Part shown: one piece after another, positions 33,207 to 46,084 of the stretch
How positions within the stretch are numbered: position 1 is the stretch's first letter
Layout: every line of letters starts with the position of its first letter
NCBI RefSeq assembly: GCF_030272615.1
Contig: NC_081414.1
Location: 813,854,569 to 813,918,568 of the forward strand
Reading direction: 5' to 3'
Length of the DNA: 64,000 nucleotides
Source: Cryptomeria japonica
Lineage: Eukaryota > Streptophyta > Pinopsida > Cupressales > Cupressaceae
Made by a program: the position numbers and the translations under genes
The notes under the pieces: model-generated
What the model saw: the letters and a program-made list of their open reading frames with translations, nothing else
What the model was told of the DNA's origin: nothing
The model's database searches: none

Positions 33207-34649
33207 CTATGCCCAGTACTTGCGAAGGTGCATACTATTGACTGGGTCTGACAAAGGTTCACCTTCTGGGGTGGCAAGCTGATATGCCCCTGAGCCATAA
33301 GCTACAGTAACTATGAAAGGCCCAACCCAATTAGGTTCAAACTTTCCTTTGATGATGTCAGTAGATTGTGCATTGTTGGGGTTTTCCTTTAGAACCAAAT
33401 CTCCCACTTCGAAGTGTCACCCTTTGACCTTCTTATTATAAGAGAGATGGAGACGGTTTTGATATGCTTGCAAATGCATCAGGGCTGTCTGACATTTCTC
33501 ATCTAACATCTCAAGCTGATGCAACCAAGAGACTCTCTGCATTTCATCATCAATCAAATGTTGCAAGGAAACACACAAAGAAGGAATCTCCATTTCCAAG
33601 GGTAAAATGGCTTTCGCACCATACACCAAGGAATAAGGTGTTACGCTAGTAAGTGTGTGGATAGAAGTGCGATAACCCTATAGTGTTGGATTCAACTATA
33701 CATGCCAATCTCGACCAGTGTCATTGACAACCTTTTTTAGGATTTTGATAATGGTTTTATTAGATGCTTCAGCTTGACCATTACCCTATGGATAGTATGG
33801 ACTGGAGAAATAGTGTTGGATGTGAAACTTTTCACAGAGTTCCTTGACATCTTTATTCTTGAATGGTCGGCCATTATCTGTGACAATTGCAAGGGGAACT
33901 CCATATCAACAGATGATATAATTCAATAGGAATTTTGAAATTTGCACACTAGTGATATAGGTCATGGGGATAGCCTCGATCCATTTTGTAAAATACTCTA
34001 TGGCTGTAATGATAAACTTGTGTCCATTTGCTGATGTCGGGTGAATCTTGCCAATAAGATCCAATCCCCATTGAGAAAAGGGCCATGAAGATATGACAGA
34101 ATGAAGCTCTTGGGTTGGTGCATGAATGTAATTTCCATGGATTTGGCATTTGTAGCACTTCTTGACAAAATCATGAACATCTTTTTCCAGAGTGGGCCAA
34201 TAATACCCAAGATGAACCAACTTTTTGGCTAAGCTCAGACCATTGAAATGGCCCCCACATATACCATCATGAACCTCATGTAAAGCCATTTGTGCTTCGT
34301 CAGAATCCAAACACCTGAGGAGGGTGTGGTCAAAGGAACGACGGTAAAGGGTGTCGGCAATGATGACATATTTGGCTGTCTGTCGGATGAAGGTTCGGTG
34401 TTGGTTAGAGGAAAGATTAGGTGGTAAGGTTTGGGATTTTAAATATTGATAGATGTCATTGTACCACGGGGAGTTAGGACCAACAAGAACACACATCACA
34501 TCTGCTGTCAGAATTTCAAAAGAAGGGACAAGCAATTGTTTGACCAAAAATTCACATCTGTCCATATTGTGGGGCATATTTAGCATGGAAGCAATCATTG
34601 CCATAGCATCTGCTGATTTGTTTTGAATTCTTGGAACTTGACTGAAATG
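33207..34649 (-). pseudogene. Integrase of element A' (N-terminal half open, then broken)
   Basis: The ORF 33906-34799 is open for 297 codons. It covers the end of the second RNase H, the spacer (PSFEILTADVMCVLVGPNSPWY), the zinc region VHDGICGGH ... CYKC and the core start WGLDLIGKIHP to WIEAIPM. After a stop at about 33905 the core continues with the Asp in TDNG, the Glu region, YSLVYGAKAI (33417-33629) and GDLVLK ... HLRKYWA (33207-33407). The Gln before GNGQVEASNK has become TAG. Otherwise it matches the A copy closely. Confidence 0.9.
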
Positions 34650-35590
34650 GATAGCCATAAATTTTGTCTTGAAGAAATCTACCATATGCTTGTAGGGAAT
34701 AAGATTTTCATCTTTTGTTTCATAGTCATCATTCACTTGATGGATGACTAACTGAGAATCTGCATAGACTTGCAAATGTGTGATATTCCAGTGGACCACT
34801 ACTCAGAGTCCTGTGACCAGAGCCTCATATTCGGAATGTTATTGGTACAATGGAAAGTTATTCTATAGGATTTGGGAATAGCATCACCTTGAGGGGTGAC
34901 AAACAATATACTTGCTTCGGACCCGAACTTGGTATGAGATCCATCAAAATATAACTTCCATTCATTAGAAGAGATGAGGGAAAAGACTGATTCATCTAGA
35001 AAATCTGTCAACATGGGATGATCATCATAAATAGGAGCCTCTGCAAGTTGATCCGCTATGACTTGTCCTTTTATTGCCTTTCACTCCATGTACTCAATAT
35101 CAAACTCACTGAGGATCATAACCCACTTTGCTAGGCGACCTGTCAAAGCGGCCCTACTAAGAAAGTACTTTAAGGGATCAATTTTTGCAACTAACAATGT
35201 CTGATGATTTAACATATAGTGTCGAAGCTTCTATGTTGCAAATACCACTGCTAAGCATGCCCGTTCAATAGTAGAATAATTTAGCTCATAGCCTACTAGT
35301 GTCCGACTAATATAATAAATAGCCCATTCTTTGCCTTTCTCATCCTGTTGGGCCAAGAGAACTCCCAGTGCCGTTTTAGCTAAAGAAATATACAATATAA
35401 ATGGCTTTCCATCTATAGGAGGCATTAGAATAGGTGGTGATAGCAAATAATCCTTAAGAGTTTGAAATGCTGATTGACATTGCTTAGTCCATTTAAAAGT
35501 GACACCTTTATGCAATAAATGCTGGAAAGGATGACATTTGTCTACCAATTGAGCTATAAATCGACGGATTGACTGCAGCTTTCCTTGCAG
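34650..35590 (-). pseudogene. RNase H and archaeal-type RNase H of element A'
   Basis: The RT-linked RNase H (LYISLAKTALGVLLAQQDEKGKEWAIYYISR and ERACLAVVFAT) is part of the 345-codon ORF 35231-36268. It continues with KIDPLKYFL and GRLAKWVMILSEFDIEY. The second RNase H is WKLYFDGSHTKFGSE, LFVTPQGDAIP and TNNI (34799-35014), then DSQLVIHQVNDDYE (in 33906-34799). A one-base deletion near 34838 breaks the AEYEALVTGL segment and shifts the frame. Confidence 0.9.
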
Positions 35591-36310
35591 ACTTCTTAGT
35601 TGACGGATATTGGAAGGAGGAGGCATATCCATTATTTCTTTAACCTTGATAGGGTTGACTTCGATGCCTCTGTGAGAAACAATGTACCCTAGTAATTTGC
35701 CAGCTGTGACACCAAAGACACATTTCTTGGGGTTGAGTCTGAGCTTGTAGGTCTCCATTTGGTCAATGATTGGGCCTAAGATGGCTAGATGACTATCTCT
35801 AGTGATGGATTTGCATAATAAGTCATCAACATAGTCTTCCATCAGAGTATGCATGAAATCATGGAAAATTGTCGTCATAGCTCTTTGATATGTTGCGCCA
35901 GCATTTTTAAGACCAAAGGGCATCACATTCAAACAGTAAGTACCCCAAGCACATGTGAATGCAGTCTTATGTTGATCTTTAGGAGCACTGCGAATTTGGT
36001 TATAGCCGGAGAAACCATCCGTCAATGAGAGCATCTCATATCCAGCAGTCATGTCAACTATGATGTCTATAATTGGTAGTGGAAAGTCATCTTTAGGGCA
36101 TGCTTTATTGAGATCCCTAAAATCCGTACAGATTTGGATGCCCCCAATTACCTTGCTAACTGGTACCAAATTTGAAATCCAATCTGCATAATCAATGGGT
36201 CGGATAAAGCCCACATCTAGTAATTTTTTTAGTTCTACCTTGACCAAGAGAGCCACCTGGGGATGCATCTTTCAGAGTTTTTGTTTGACAGGCTTAGCAT
36301 CCGATTTTAA
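35591..36310 (-). pseudogene. Reverse transcriptase of element A' (open frame)
   Basis: Part of the 345-codon ORF that starts at 36268. Blocks are LLVKVELKKLLDVGFIRPIDY, IQICTDFRDLNKACPKDDFPL, SLTDGFSGYNQI, MPFGLKNAGATYQR, YVDD at 35822-35833, LNPKKCVFGVTAGKLLGY and the connection LRSLQGKLQSIRRFI. The catalytic residues look intact. MDGFSGY has become TDGFSGY. This is the best preserved RT of the four. Confidence 0.95.
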
Positions 36311-38420
36311 TGGCAAGTGATGAAGGACTAATTCTGGATCAAGGCTAGGCATATCTACATAGGACCATGCAAAACTGATCTTCTTCTCAAGAAATAAATT
36401 GACAAAATCTATCTTTTCATGTTTTGATAGAGAAGCAGCGAAATGATTGACCTTAGGGTTGTCAGGTGTACCCAAATTTATCTCTTCGGTCATTTCCACA
36501 AGCAATGTTGATTTATCCTGACTTGATAGGGGTATGTCCAATCTTCCACCTTTGGGTGCCTCAGAGAGGTTTTCACCCACAGGTACGTCTTTTATTTTTA
36601 CTTTTTCATGATCAGAGAGTGTCGTATGGTTTTCACTCAAAGACTCATTCTTTTGATTTTTTACTTTTTATTTTCTTTTTTCATTTTGATGACTGGAAGA
36701 TGGAGTTGACTCCCCAAAATATGTTGTGGAATCTAGATCAATAGCAAATCCTGCCTTATGATCACCTTGTGGTATGCCTTCTCGAAGTCCTAGAAATTTG
36801 GCAATTGCTTCATCATTTTGAAAACAATCTAATGTGAGTGGTTCTTGATGGTCATGTTGGATAAGTTGTGGATAGACAAGGGGCATGTCATCATCAGTTT
36901 CAAGGAGAGAGAGGGATGAGATGGTAAAGAGGTAAACATTCGTGGTATCACTGTCTGAACTGCTTCTATCTGATTCAGAGCTTGGGTCCCAGGATGACTC
37001 TATCCAAGAATTAGGACATGTTTTAGGAGGGGGATTTATTTCATGTTTGTCTTCCATGAGCAAGTCATCAGGGTCAAGGAAAACATTGTCAAGGGTGTAG
37101 GAGCTAGAAGAAAAGGAACTCCATTCCCATTCATTGGAATCAATTTTGGGCCAAGTATCCTCAGGTGTCGTTTCATCATCAAAGTCACGCTCCTTTCTAC
37201 ATGTGGTCACTTTGGTAGATGAGGGTCCAATTCGCAATGGTACAAAACCTAACCCTAAAGTTGGAGGTGCCATCTTGGGTATAATAGGTTCTAGTCTTCC
37301 TTTCTTGTCAGGGCTCAAGCCACTGCAACCATCATATCCTTTCTTCTGTAGCATAGTAAATCCTTTGCCGTACCGCTCCACCACCAACTTGACAGGTGGG
37401 GTTTCAGTTGGATCCTTATAAAGCCAATCTATGACATCATCATCCAAAGTTTCTTTTTCAAGTTCATCCCATCTTGTAAATGTAGTGGGGGGCTGATATT
37501 GAATGACTATCTTAGGTTCCTTTTGCAACAAATGTGGTTTGCCATGTGATTTTGGAGATATTGGTAAATTACCAATGAGGAATGTTTGAGCCATTGAATA
37601 ATCTCCACATCCTTGGTCCTGTATCTTCAATTTTCCTTTGACAGCATCTAACAATTCATTAGGATCCACATAACTATGTGAGTGGGCCTCTCTATTGATT
37701 GGGACTTGTTGCTGCGGGGAATCCTTTAGGTTAGCACAAAATTGAAATGGATTAGGATCTCCTAGAATTGTTATCTTAGTCCCATTGTAAGGATATTTTA
37801 AACATTGATGATAAGTAGATGGAACTGCTTTCATTGTGTGAATCCATGGTCGACCAAGAATCATATTGTAAGGAAGATCAAGGTCTAGGAACTGCAGGAA
37901 AGTGTTTTCTATCACTGGACCAACTCTGATAGGCAATGTAATTATCCCTCTAGATGGGTGCTCAACATCATCATATGCTTTGATTGTTATTCTCCTAGAA
38001 GAATCAATGTCATCTTTTGTATAACCAAGACCAATGACCACTCTTAGTGTACAAATATTAAGACCTGCTCCGCCATCTATCAAGACTTGTCAGATTTTGC
38101 AATTATGGACAAAGACTTCAAGATTTAAAGGGTCACTATGCAGGAGCTTATCAAGTGAAATATCATTATCAGAAAAGGAGACATGTTGGGAAACAGCTAG
38201 ATGTCCAATTTGGGCTTGAAACTGGTCAACATCAATGTCTGTTGGGATAGTGGACTCAACTAAAGCTTTATCTAGGAGTGCGCGATGCATAGGGGACATT
38301 TTCAACAACTCAAGAATTGATATTTGTGTAGGTGTCTTCCCCAGATGATCTAGGAAATTATACTGACTCGCAGGAGTTGATTTGGGAGGAACTGCAGGAG
38401 CTCCTTTTAGGACTATTTTG
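36311..38420 (-). pseudogene. Protease, G-patch and linker of element A'
   Basis: The ORF 36668-38083 is open for 471 codons, beginning at the protease active site (IDGGAGLNICTLRVV; the preceding Arg codon is TGA) and running through ILGRPWIHTMK, the G-patch KKGYDGCSGLSPDKKG (about 37289-37365) and the acidic linker. A stop at 36667-36669 separates it from 36272-36640, which leads to RT. Gly-to-Ser change in the G-patch (GLG to GLS) is a probable decay mutation. Confidence 0.87.
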
Positions 38421-41400
38421 GATCGATGAATGGTGACTACGCAAGAAGGATCTTGTCCCTTTATTCATATGGTGGAAACATACTCATTTGATGCTCAAAA
38501 ACAATAGATGATATTTTTATAACCAGTATTTGCATAATTTGTTGTTTGGGTAGAATTTGAAGAAGATTCTTTACCCTTGTCATGATCAAGCAAAGGAGTT
38601 TTGAAAATTGTATGATCAGTGTTAGAGGTTGCATTGGGTGGATCTACCTCAATTACTCCTTGCTCTAACAAGTCTTGAATCATCTGTTTCAATTGAAAAC
38701 ATGATGCAGTTTTATATCCTTTTGACCGATGGTATTCACAATATGCATTATCATTCCACCAATGTGGCTTTACCAATGGTTCTACCTTGATATCTGGTAA
38801 CTTGATAAACTTTGCTTGTATTAATTGTTTCATTACTGACTCAATAGGCTCTCCCAATGGTGTGAACTATCGAGGAGGCCCATCCCTTGATTAGAAAGGT
38901 TTTCGTTGCTGGTTTTGTTGCTGACCTTGTTGTTGATTATATTGTTGAGTGTATTGTTGAGTATATTGTTGGTATTGCGGCTGTTGAGTAACATTGCTTG
39001 CCGGTGTTTGATTTTGTTCCATAGTTGACATATTAGGAGCACTCAATTTCTTGATTGTGAACAGGGGTTGATTTTCATTCACCGCTCTTGCGTCAAGAAC
39101 TCCATCATTAGTGACATTCTTGTTTTTGTACCAAAATCTATTTTTGTCCCCTGAATTGTTTGTGTTGTCACTCTCTTTGTTGAGCTTAATGATTCCCTTA
39201 GCTACAAGAGCAGTTTCAATGTTCATCCCTTTCTTAATGAGTTTCTCAATGGTACTGGGACTTTTCAATTTGAGTTCATACATCATTTCTGGGACCAAAT
39301 TTTGAATAAATAAGTTTACTTGTTGTTCTTGAGGTATATCTAGGGAAGAACGACTATACAAGCTTCACCATCGTTGCAAGAAAGTCACTAATGGTTCACC
39401 TTGCTTTTGCTTGGTGTTGCATAAATCCAACATGGTCACATCACTGTCAATGTTGAATGTGAAGTGAGATATAAAATTTTGAGCCAATTCTGACCAAGTC
39501 TTCATATTCCCTGGCAAATGCGAATACTAATCCATGGCTTGTCCCGTGAGACTTCGTGCAAATAAGCGCATTAAATATGTTTCCTCATAACTCACTTCAG
39601 TACATGCCACAAAAAATGCTCGAATGTGGTCTTTTGGATTGCCATTCCCTTTATATTTCTCAAAATTAGGTGCCTCAAAATGCTTAGGGAAGGGAGGCAC
39701 GTATAAGCTCTTGTCAAATGGATTAGGACATAAATCTTGATTTGTGTACAACTTCTTTGTTCCTTTGGTTTCCAATGCATCAACTTGTCATTGCAACTTC
39801 TCAAGCTATTGCGCAATTGTGTCAGATTTTGGTGGTCCATCATTAATCCTGGTGGGTACTCTTTGTCGATACATCATGTTTCTGACCAGTTGTTGATGCT
39901 CTGAAATTGTCATCTTTGGTGTCTTCGGCATATAATGTTCTTGGTATAGCTCTTGTTGCGGTGGTTGTGTCATGCCTTGATATTGGCCTTGTTGATGTGC
40001 TTCTTGTGGTGGAATCATCATTTGTAGCCTAGGTTGATATTGCAATTGAGGGTGTTGTTGATATTACACAGATGTCAATTGCGGTTGTGAAGTATGATAA
40101 CTTGTTTGTCCTGGCACATATTGAGGCACATGTTGTTGTTGATGCAAATGAATCAGAATTTTCTGACGTTGTGCCAATTGTTGTTATCTTGGTGTAAATC
40201 CCATCATTTGCAAAAAGCTTTGCTTGGGAGGTTTTTGTTGTTTCTCCTTAAGATGGGGTATGGCACTTGCATTGACTTGCTGTGTTGGTTGTCCAATCCA
40301 TTTTGGTGGTTGCAAGTTTGCATTAACTTGTAATGGTGCAGAAGGTGCTGCAACTTGTTGTCGAATGCGATATTGTTGTTGTTGTGCATTACTTGTTTGT
40401 GCCTTTTGTGCATTCCCCAATTGTTGCAACATTTGTTGTTGGTGCAAACCACTATCTGTAGTTCTTTGTGTTGCCATTATCAAAGGATCTGTCGCAATAG
40501 TTTGCATAACAGGTACTTGAGTATTTGGCAAATATATTGAACTTAATGGGACATAGGAACTTTGTTGCATTGTGGAATTGTTTTGGGCATTGGTGAGATC
40601 AGGCATTCCAGTCATAAAGCTTTCTTATATCTTAGACTTTGATCCAATTTTATGCATGCGAGGAACCATGTCTTGTTGAGGGACAACTATCAATATTTGT
40701 GTGGCCCTCATTTGATCTTGTGTTATAGGTGTTGTATTAAATAACGGATTATTTATCATTCAAATGGTGACTTCTGAGGAATAGTCACTGTCAATGCTTT
40801 TGAAGCACGTTTACTCATCAAGGTATGTTGAGTGTCTTGTTGCACATTTTCTTCATTTGGATGTGGAGAGAAACTTAATAGCTCACCACCTTGTTGTTTT
40901 TGCACATTAAGTTGCTCACTTGAGGAGGTCACATTACTCATCATGTCAAGATATTTTTGTAGGAACATCTTAAAGACCTTGTTCAAGAATTTATCCATTT
41001 TTTTCATCAACTTTGGATCTTTAAGGAACATATCAACATCATCGAAAGCATCGAAATCTGATAAAGAATCTGGTAAAATATTTGGATTTGTTTCTTATTG
41101 GATTCCTTGATCTGAACCAAATCCTTGTGAAAGAGTTTGTTCCTCATTTAATGTTTGAGTTTGAATGTCATGTTGTAGGTTCTGTTGATTCCAATCAGAA
41201 GGTGCATTTCCTCTTGGTGTTGGTGGAACACTCCCATGTCCTGGTTTCATGGGTACAAACACTGGTTCACATAATGGAGGTGGTCCAAGTTGAACCATTC
41301 CATATGGTGGTAATGATGTGCTTGACGAACCTTCAATTAGTACTATTTGACTAGTTTGAAACTATGAGTTTGATATGTTGTCAATGGGTTGATACGTTGG

Positions 41401-41442
41401 TTCGCCCATCTTCTTAGACTTTGACCTTGTTTCAACAAGCAT
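38421..41442 (-). pseudogene. Gag of element A' with Gln-rich N-terminal half
   Basis: The ATG is at 41440-41442 (MLVETRSKSKKMGEP). An acidic segment, then a long Gln-rich region (39806-40615), the Gag domain (38891-39775: FPKHFEAPNFEKYKG, DHIRAFF, LFIQNLVPEMMYELKLKSP) and the zinc knuckle CEYHRSKGYKTASC follow; the zinc-knuckle His is changed to Tyr. A one-base deletion near 40762 shifts the frame after the N-terminal 230 codons. Stops lie at 39363, 40193 and elsewhere. Confidence 0.88.
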
Positions 41443-42404
41443 GTCACTATGCAAATGCAATATTTTTGGAATTTTTCAAGGATAATCTATGACAGGCAAC
41501 TAAATGCAAACTAAATAGATGAAAATGCAATCTATGGCAAGAATGCAACCTATGTTTTTGGTTGTTTTTCAAGATTTTGACAAACCTTTTGGAATGCAAA
41601 TCTAAAAAGAGACCCTTAGGAAATTGAAATGATGTCTAGACCTCAAATGACAAAAGGACCAAGTGACAAAAGGACAAAATGACAACGTCTCCCCTAAATG
41701 CTTGGATACTAAGCTAGGTTTGACCAAATGACAATGATGACAAAAAGATAAAAGTTTGATAAGGTCTAGACTTCCTAACAATAACTTTAGGGTTTATAAA
41801 AGATTTGCAATTACTCAAGTATGACAAAACCTAGTTTTTGAGACTATATGCAAAGGGACAATTACTATGCAAATGACCCTAATATGATATGATAATGACC
41901 TAAGCTTAATGAAGGGACCTAGGGTATGCAAATGCAAATGTATGACAATGTCAACCTAAGGCAAAACCTAAGGTTGAATTATGAAATGGTATTACTCTAA
42001 TGCAAGAGGAAACATGCAAATGGATGACCCTTATTGATATGCAAAGGAGTATGACCTAGGTGAAACCTAACCTTGGTAGTTGACAATGAACTTGTAAAAT
42101 GCAAACCTAGGATGAACCTAAATCTAAGTGACATGAATGTTGAGACAAGATTTTGAAAAATATTTGACAACCATGTTTGAAGGTTTTTTGAACTTTGTTG
42201 AATGAAATACTCTTGTGTTTAACCTTGTTTTGAATCAATTTTGTCTTGTTTTTGAAATGAGACACAACTCAACTTTTGACAAGTAAAGAAGACAAGATAT
42301 TTTAACTTAGACTCAAGACAATCATGCTCATTCACACATTTCTTATGGTAGGTAAGGACAATAGGTACTTGAGAGGTAGACTCATTATGAGATTCAAGGA
42401 GAAT

Positions 42405-43015
42405 ACATAGATGCTTGACCCCATAGGCTCCCCTCCACGACACTCACTTCTCAGGGTAGCCAAGCATTAGTTCCCATGGAAATCTCCCCATGGCGAAGTT
42501 AGTATCTCTTCCAAGTATCCAAACTCCTCCTTCTCAAGCAACTAGAAGAATTTTGGCCTCTAAATACAAGGTGTTTAATAAGGATTTCTGTTAAGCGCTA
42601 CTCCTTGGTGTCACGCAAGTGTGATTGAGACATAGGCCCATCAAGATACCAAACAAATGTAGTCACACAAGCATGATTTAGACCATGAGGCCCCACTTAG
42701 ATGCTGATATGAGAAAGAGTCCAAGGGTCATCACTTCCCAAGTAACTACAATTCCCACGTAACCATTCCTTCAAAGCTTTCGCCTATCAGGTATTTATTT
42801 ATAGTGAGTTAGAATGCCAAGGTACTCTAGCTATGCTCACTTTGGGTCATTTCCTTCTCATGATTGTCACTTGCTTGCAAAAGAAAGCAAATGGTCAGGA
42901 AGGCAGGCCCTCTAAAGGTAACAAACAATCCAAGACACGAGAATGGTATCGAAGATCTGGATTTCTGATCACCCTAAGAAGGATGAGAGCATACTCTCCT
43001 ACTCCAATGTCAAAC
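42405..43015 (-). promoter_or_regulatory. Conserved leader module of element A'
   Basis: Same landmarks as 16555-17180, including the doubled CCATGG, TATTTATAGTGAGTTAGAAT, GGAAGGCAGGCCCTCTAAAG and GATCACCCTAAGAAGGATGA, and collinear with 46740-47320 in B. Confidence 0.6.
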
Positions 43016-43324
43016 TCGACAAGAAAAGTGAACACATATTCATTCCATCCTACTTAGCAAACATACTAGGTGCCTAATTATGAATCACAAACACAAAGTT
43101 TGGTTGGAATATAAGGCAACCTACAAAATCACTAAGTTAGAAGTTTGATTTGTTTGGTCTTTGACTAGCGAACCTCCATAAGATTTGTTAGTAGTTTCAT
43201 TTTTGTCTTCACCATGCATAATGCCAAGGTGTTGCATAGAGAATTAGTACCAAAGAAAACCAGAATACAAGAACAGAATGCAAAACAAAGTAATTAGCAA
43301 GTAAAAACATTTATTTTCACCTCT

Positions 43325-43475
43325 ATTTCTGGCCTTACACAGGCACAAAATGTCTTGACACAGGTGTATGATGCATTGACATAGGCGCAGATCCCTTTGA
43401 CATCAGCGTAGAATGCATTGACACAGGTGCAGATCCCTTTGACACAGGCACAGATCCCTCCTACACAGGCGTAGA
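43325..43475 (-). repeat. Motif cluster ACACAGGCGCAGA beside the primer binding site (element A')
   Basis: Seven direct copies such as ACACAGGCACAAA, ACATAGGCGCAGA, ACACAGGTGCAGA and ACACAGGCGTAGA lie 22-27 bp apart. Several spacers repeat TCCCTTTG or ATGCATTG, so the array grew partly by local duplication. Confidence 0.82.
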
Positions 43476-43567
43476 AGTGCCCAAAAAGCCCTGAATTGCC
43501 CTATTTCTTGGGTTTTTCACTTGCAATTCAGCTCAAAAGGTACTCAAAACATGGTTAAATGGTTAGT

Positions 43568-43585
43568 TTCACGTCGGGTTCACCA
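43568..43585 (-). other. Primer binding site of element A'
   Basis: TGGTGAACCCGACGTGAA on the minus strand begins five bases after the 5' LTR end (TTTTT spacer). The tRNA is not identified. Confidence 0.78.
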
Positions 43586-43590
43586 AAAAA

Positions 43591-45048
43591 TGTAGATAGG
43601 AATTTGGAAATCATCAAAGCAAATAGATATTAAACTAGCTCAATCACAAAACTAGAATGCAATGACAAGAATCCTAAAAACAGTCAATAGAGATACTGAA
43701 AATAAGACATTTAAACCAAATGCAAACTGTTGCAAACGTGAATGTCTTCTCCAGAATTCTCCATTGTCCTTATTTCTCCTTCAAATTACTTTGTTTGTGG
43801 ATCTCACCAATAAGTTCATAAGCATGAGATAAAAGCAAGAGTGACAAGACAACATAAGCATACTAGAAGTGTGATTGATTGATCGATCGGGGGCATGATT
43901 GAAGAAATTCATCCAATTTATAGATAAATTGGAGAAAAGACAAGATTAGCATGAATTTGATTTGAATGGAAATTCAAATCAAGAAAAGAAAAATTATGAC
44001 AAGTGTATGACAAATTGCTATGCAAGAAGTTATGACAATTTATGACAAATTATGACAAATTACTATGCAAGGATGTTATGACAAGAATTTGAAATAGAAA
44101 TAGACATTTAGGAATTTAGGAGAAATTAGAAAATTAGGTTATAAATAATGACTTGGAAATTAGAAAATTGATGAAAATTAGGTAAATTAATTAATAATTT
44201 TTCATTCATTAATTAATTTACAAAAAGAGGAGGAATTAATTAGCCAATTAAATAAATATTTAATTGTGACAAGAAGACTTAGGATAAATAAATAAATTAT
44301 TTAACCTAAAGGGAAAATTACAAACAAGATTAAATGAATAAATCATAAAACCTTGGAAGATGAATTAGACATGCAAGGACGACAATTAGGTCTTGACAAA
44401 AGATAATTAATGTCGATTCGATTTAATCATGATTCTGACTGACAAAGGACCAATGCTGATGAATGATTTGATTGATAAATGCGCCAATTGATGAGGAACA
44501 ATTACTAATTGATCCAAATTGACATGACTGAGAAGGACGATGATCAAGAAGGATTATGATCAATGACAAATCGATCGCAAAATGACAAGATTGAAAAGAA
44601 CAACGATCGATGACAAATCCATCGCAAAATGACAAGATTGAAAAGGACAACAATTGATGACAAATCGATCGCAAAATTGACAAGATTGACAAGAGTGAGG
44701 ATTGATGACGAATCAATCGCAAGATGAAAAGATTGACAAGAGGACAAAAACCCTAATTCCATCATCAATTAGGATTTACGATATCCAAAATGATGATAAA
44801 TGAGCATGCACATTGATATGATAGGATAAGATCGACCAAAATCATGATTGAAGATTGTTATCGACAAGACCAAATTTGAAAGCGAGACAAATGAAGAATG
44901 CAGAAGAAGGACTCAATGCTTGCAAATGATAAAGACCAAGTACGCAACATAGAAGAATTGTTAATGCGATGCAAAAACCCTAAAATAAGGCAATGCGCAA
45001 ATGTTAAAGTATGACTCTGCAAGCGTTGACCATTTTTAGACGTCTACA
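43591..45048 (-). repeat. 5' LTR of element A'
   Basis: This 1458-bp repeat begins TGTAGATAGGAATTTGG and ends AGACGTCTACA on the plus strand. It pairs with 27307-28742. The TATA box is at 43916-43922 and U3 units at 44535-44745. Confidence 0.95.
43916..43922 (-). promoter_or_regulatory. TATA box of the element A' 5' LTR
   Basis: TATAAAT on the minus strand in the shared context; the expected promoter of the genomic RNA. Confidence 0.6.
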
Positions 45049-45053
45049 ATGTC
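45049..45053. repeat. Right target-site duplication of element A' (ATGTC)
   Basis: It matches 27302-27306; gag of B resumes directly after it. Confidence 0.95.
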
Positions 45054-45990
45054 TATGTCAAAGTCTTCAAGAAGTTTAACCCCTTTTCTTGTGAGCATGA
45101 GTAGGTATTTTTCTTTGTCATTTTCCATGAGTCTTTCTACCAATTTTGAAATGAAGCATTTTCTTGACATTCTTGAAGAAGTTCCTCAGAAATTTTGGCA
45201 TCCTCTAGATTCAGATGCTCGAAAGGATTTGATAATCTCCGATTCATGCTGGATTCTGATTGCATTTCACTTTGTTTATTTTGTTGAGAGTGAGTAACAA
45301 TAGGCATCTAGTAGAATCTTTCTGTGACAAAAGGAATGAACTCTTCTTCAATGTTTTGTTCAGGAGTTTGTGGTTCAAATCTGGGGATGTTGTAAGTGAT
45401 GCACTCGTCAGGAAGGAATGCTGGATTGATCTTTCCTCCATAATTTATTTGTTGACTGAATGCGGATTTTTGAGAGAATGCTCTAGTTTTCAAAGGTTCC
45501 TTATCAAATTCGTTTGATTTGTTCTGAATATATAATTGCACATGACGAAGGAAAGTTCAATGAGACTTGAATAGTTGACGATTGATGTATAAAATATTTT
45601 TTCTTTTGGCAAGTTTTGATGGACTAGGTTGTTGTTTCTTCAACTTAATGTTACGATAAATATTTTTTCTTCTCAAAATATGAGGATTAGTCATGCACAA
45701 GAGATCAATGGTTTCCTTTGAGTTATTTTGGATTCAGTTTATCTTGTTTTGGAAACTTAAGCTTTACTTTATCAAGTGAAGGTTTAGATACCCCCTCACA
45801 ATAAAGTGTGTCAAACGATATGGAATATGAGCTTTCCCGATATGGAAACTCAGTTTGAAAACTTGGAGTTTTTAGAACAAGTGTGTTTTGGGATGAAAAT
45901 CAGCTTGATTGAAGGACCTATTTGATATCTGTGATGAGGTTTCCTGATTTTGAGAGGTTAGATATGCTTATTGTGCGACCAGTTTTAGAC
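45054..45990 (-). pseudogene. Gag of element B, N-terminal part
   Basis: The frame holds conserved segments shared with C at 62536-63445. These are GKINPAFLPDECITYNIPRF and EEEFIPFV (45308-45541), a basic stretch LAKRKNI and YINRQLFKS near 45590, MTNPHILRRKNIYRNIKLKK near 45665, and further upstream EFPYRESSYSISFDTLY (about 45795-45850) up to a Leu/Lys-rich helix near 45960. No close match to a known Gag matrix domain is recognised. Several stops and shifts break it. The true start codon is uncertain because similarity to C continues upstream of the ATG near 45695. Confidence 0.72.
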
Positions 45991-46084
45991 TAAGCTTAGG
46001 CTGATGAAAGGAGGTTTCTGAAATTGTTTTCAAAATTTTATAATTTGACCTCTATTTTGTCCCCTATTTTTTTGGTTTCTATCA

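Larger units (their letters stand above)
41443..43567 (-). other. 5' leader of element A'
   Basis: This is a non-coding 2.1-kb leader, the counterpart of 15627-17750. It contains the conserved module at 42405-43015 and the motif cluster 43325-43475. No ORF is credible. Confidence 0.75.
27307..45048 (-). mobile_element. Element A': second complete, decayed member of the A family, inserted in gag of B
   Basis: The element is 17,742 bp on the minus strand. The 5' LTR is at 43591-45048, then come the primer binding site 43568-43585, the leader, gag-pol (41442 to 33207), the plus-strand PMD pseudogene (29546-31369), the polypurine tract and the 3' LTR at 27307-28742. It has an ATGTC target duplication. 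The left LTR start has mutated from TG to TA. The LTRs differ by roughly 4 % as judged over 400 bp. The interior is close to A (about 90 %) but the LTRs differ from those of A much more. Confidence 0.93.
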
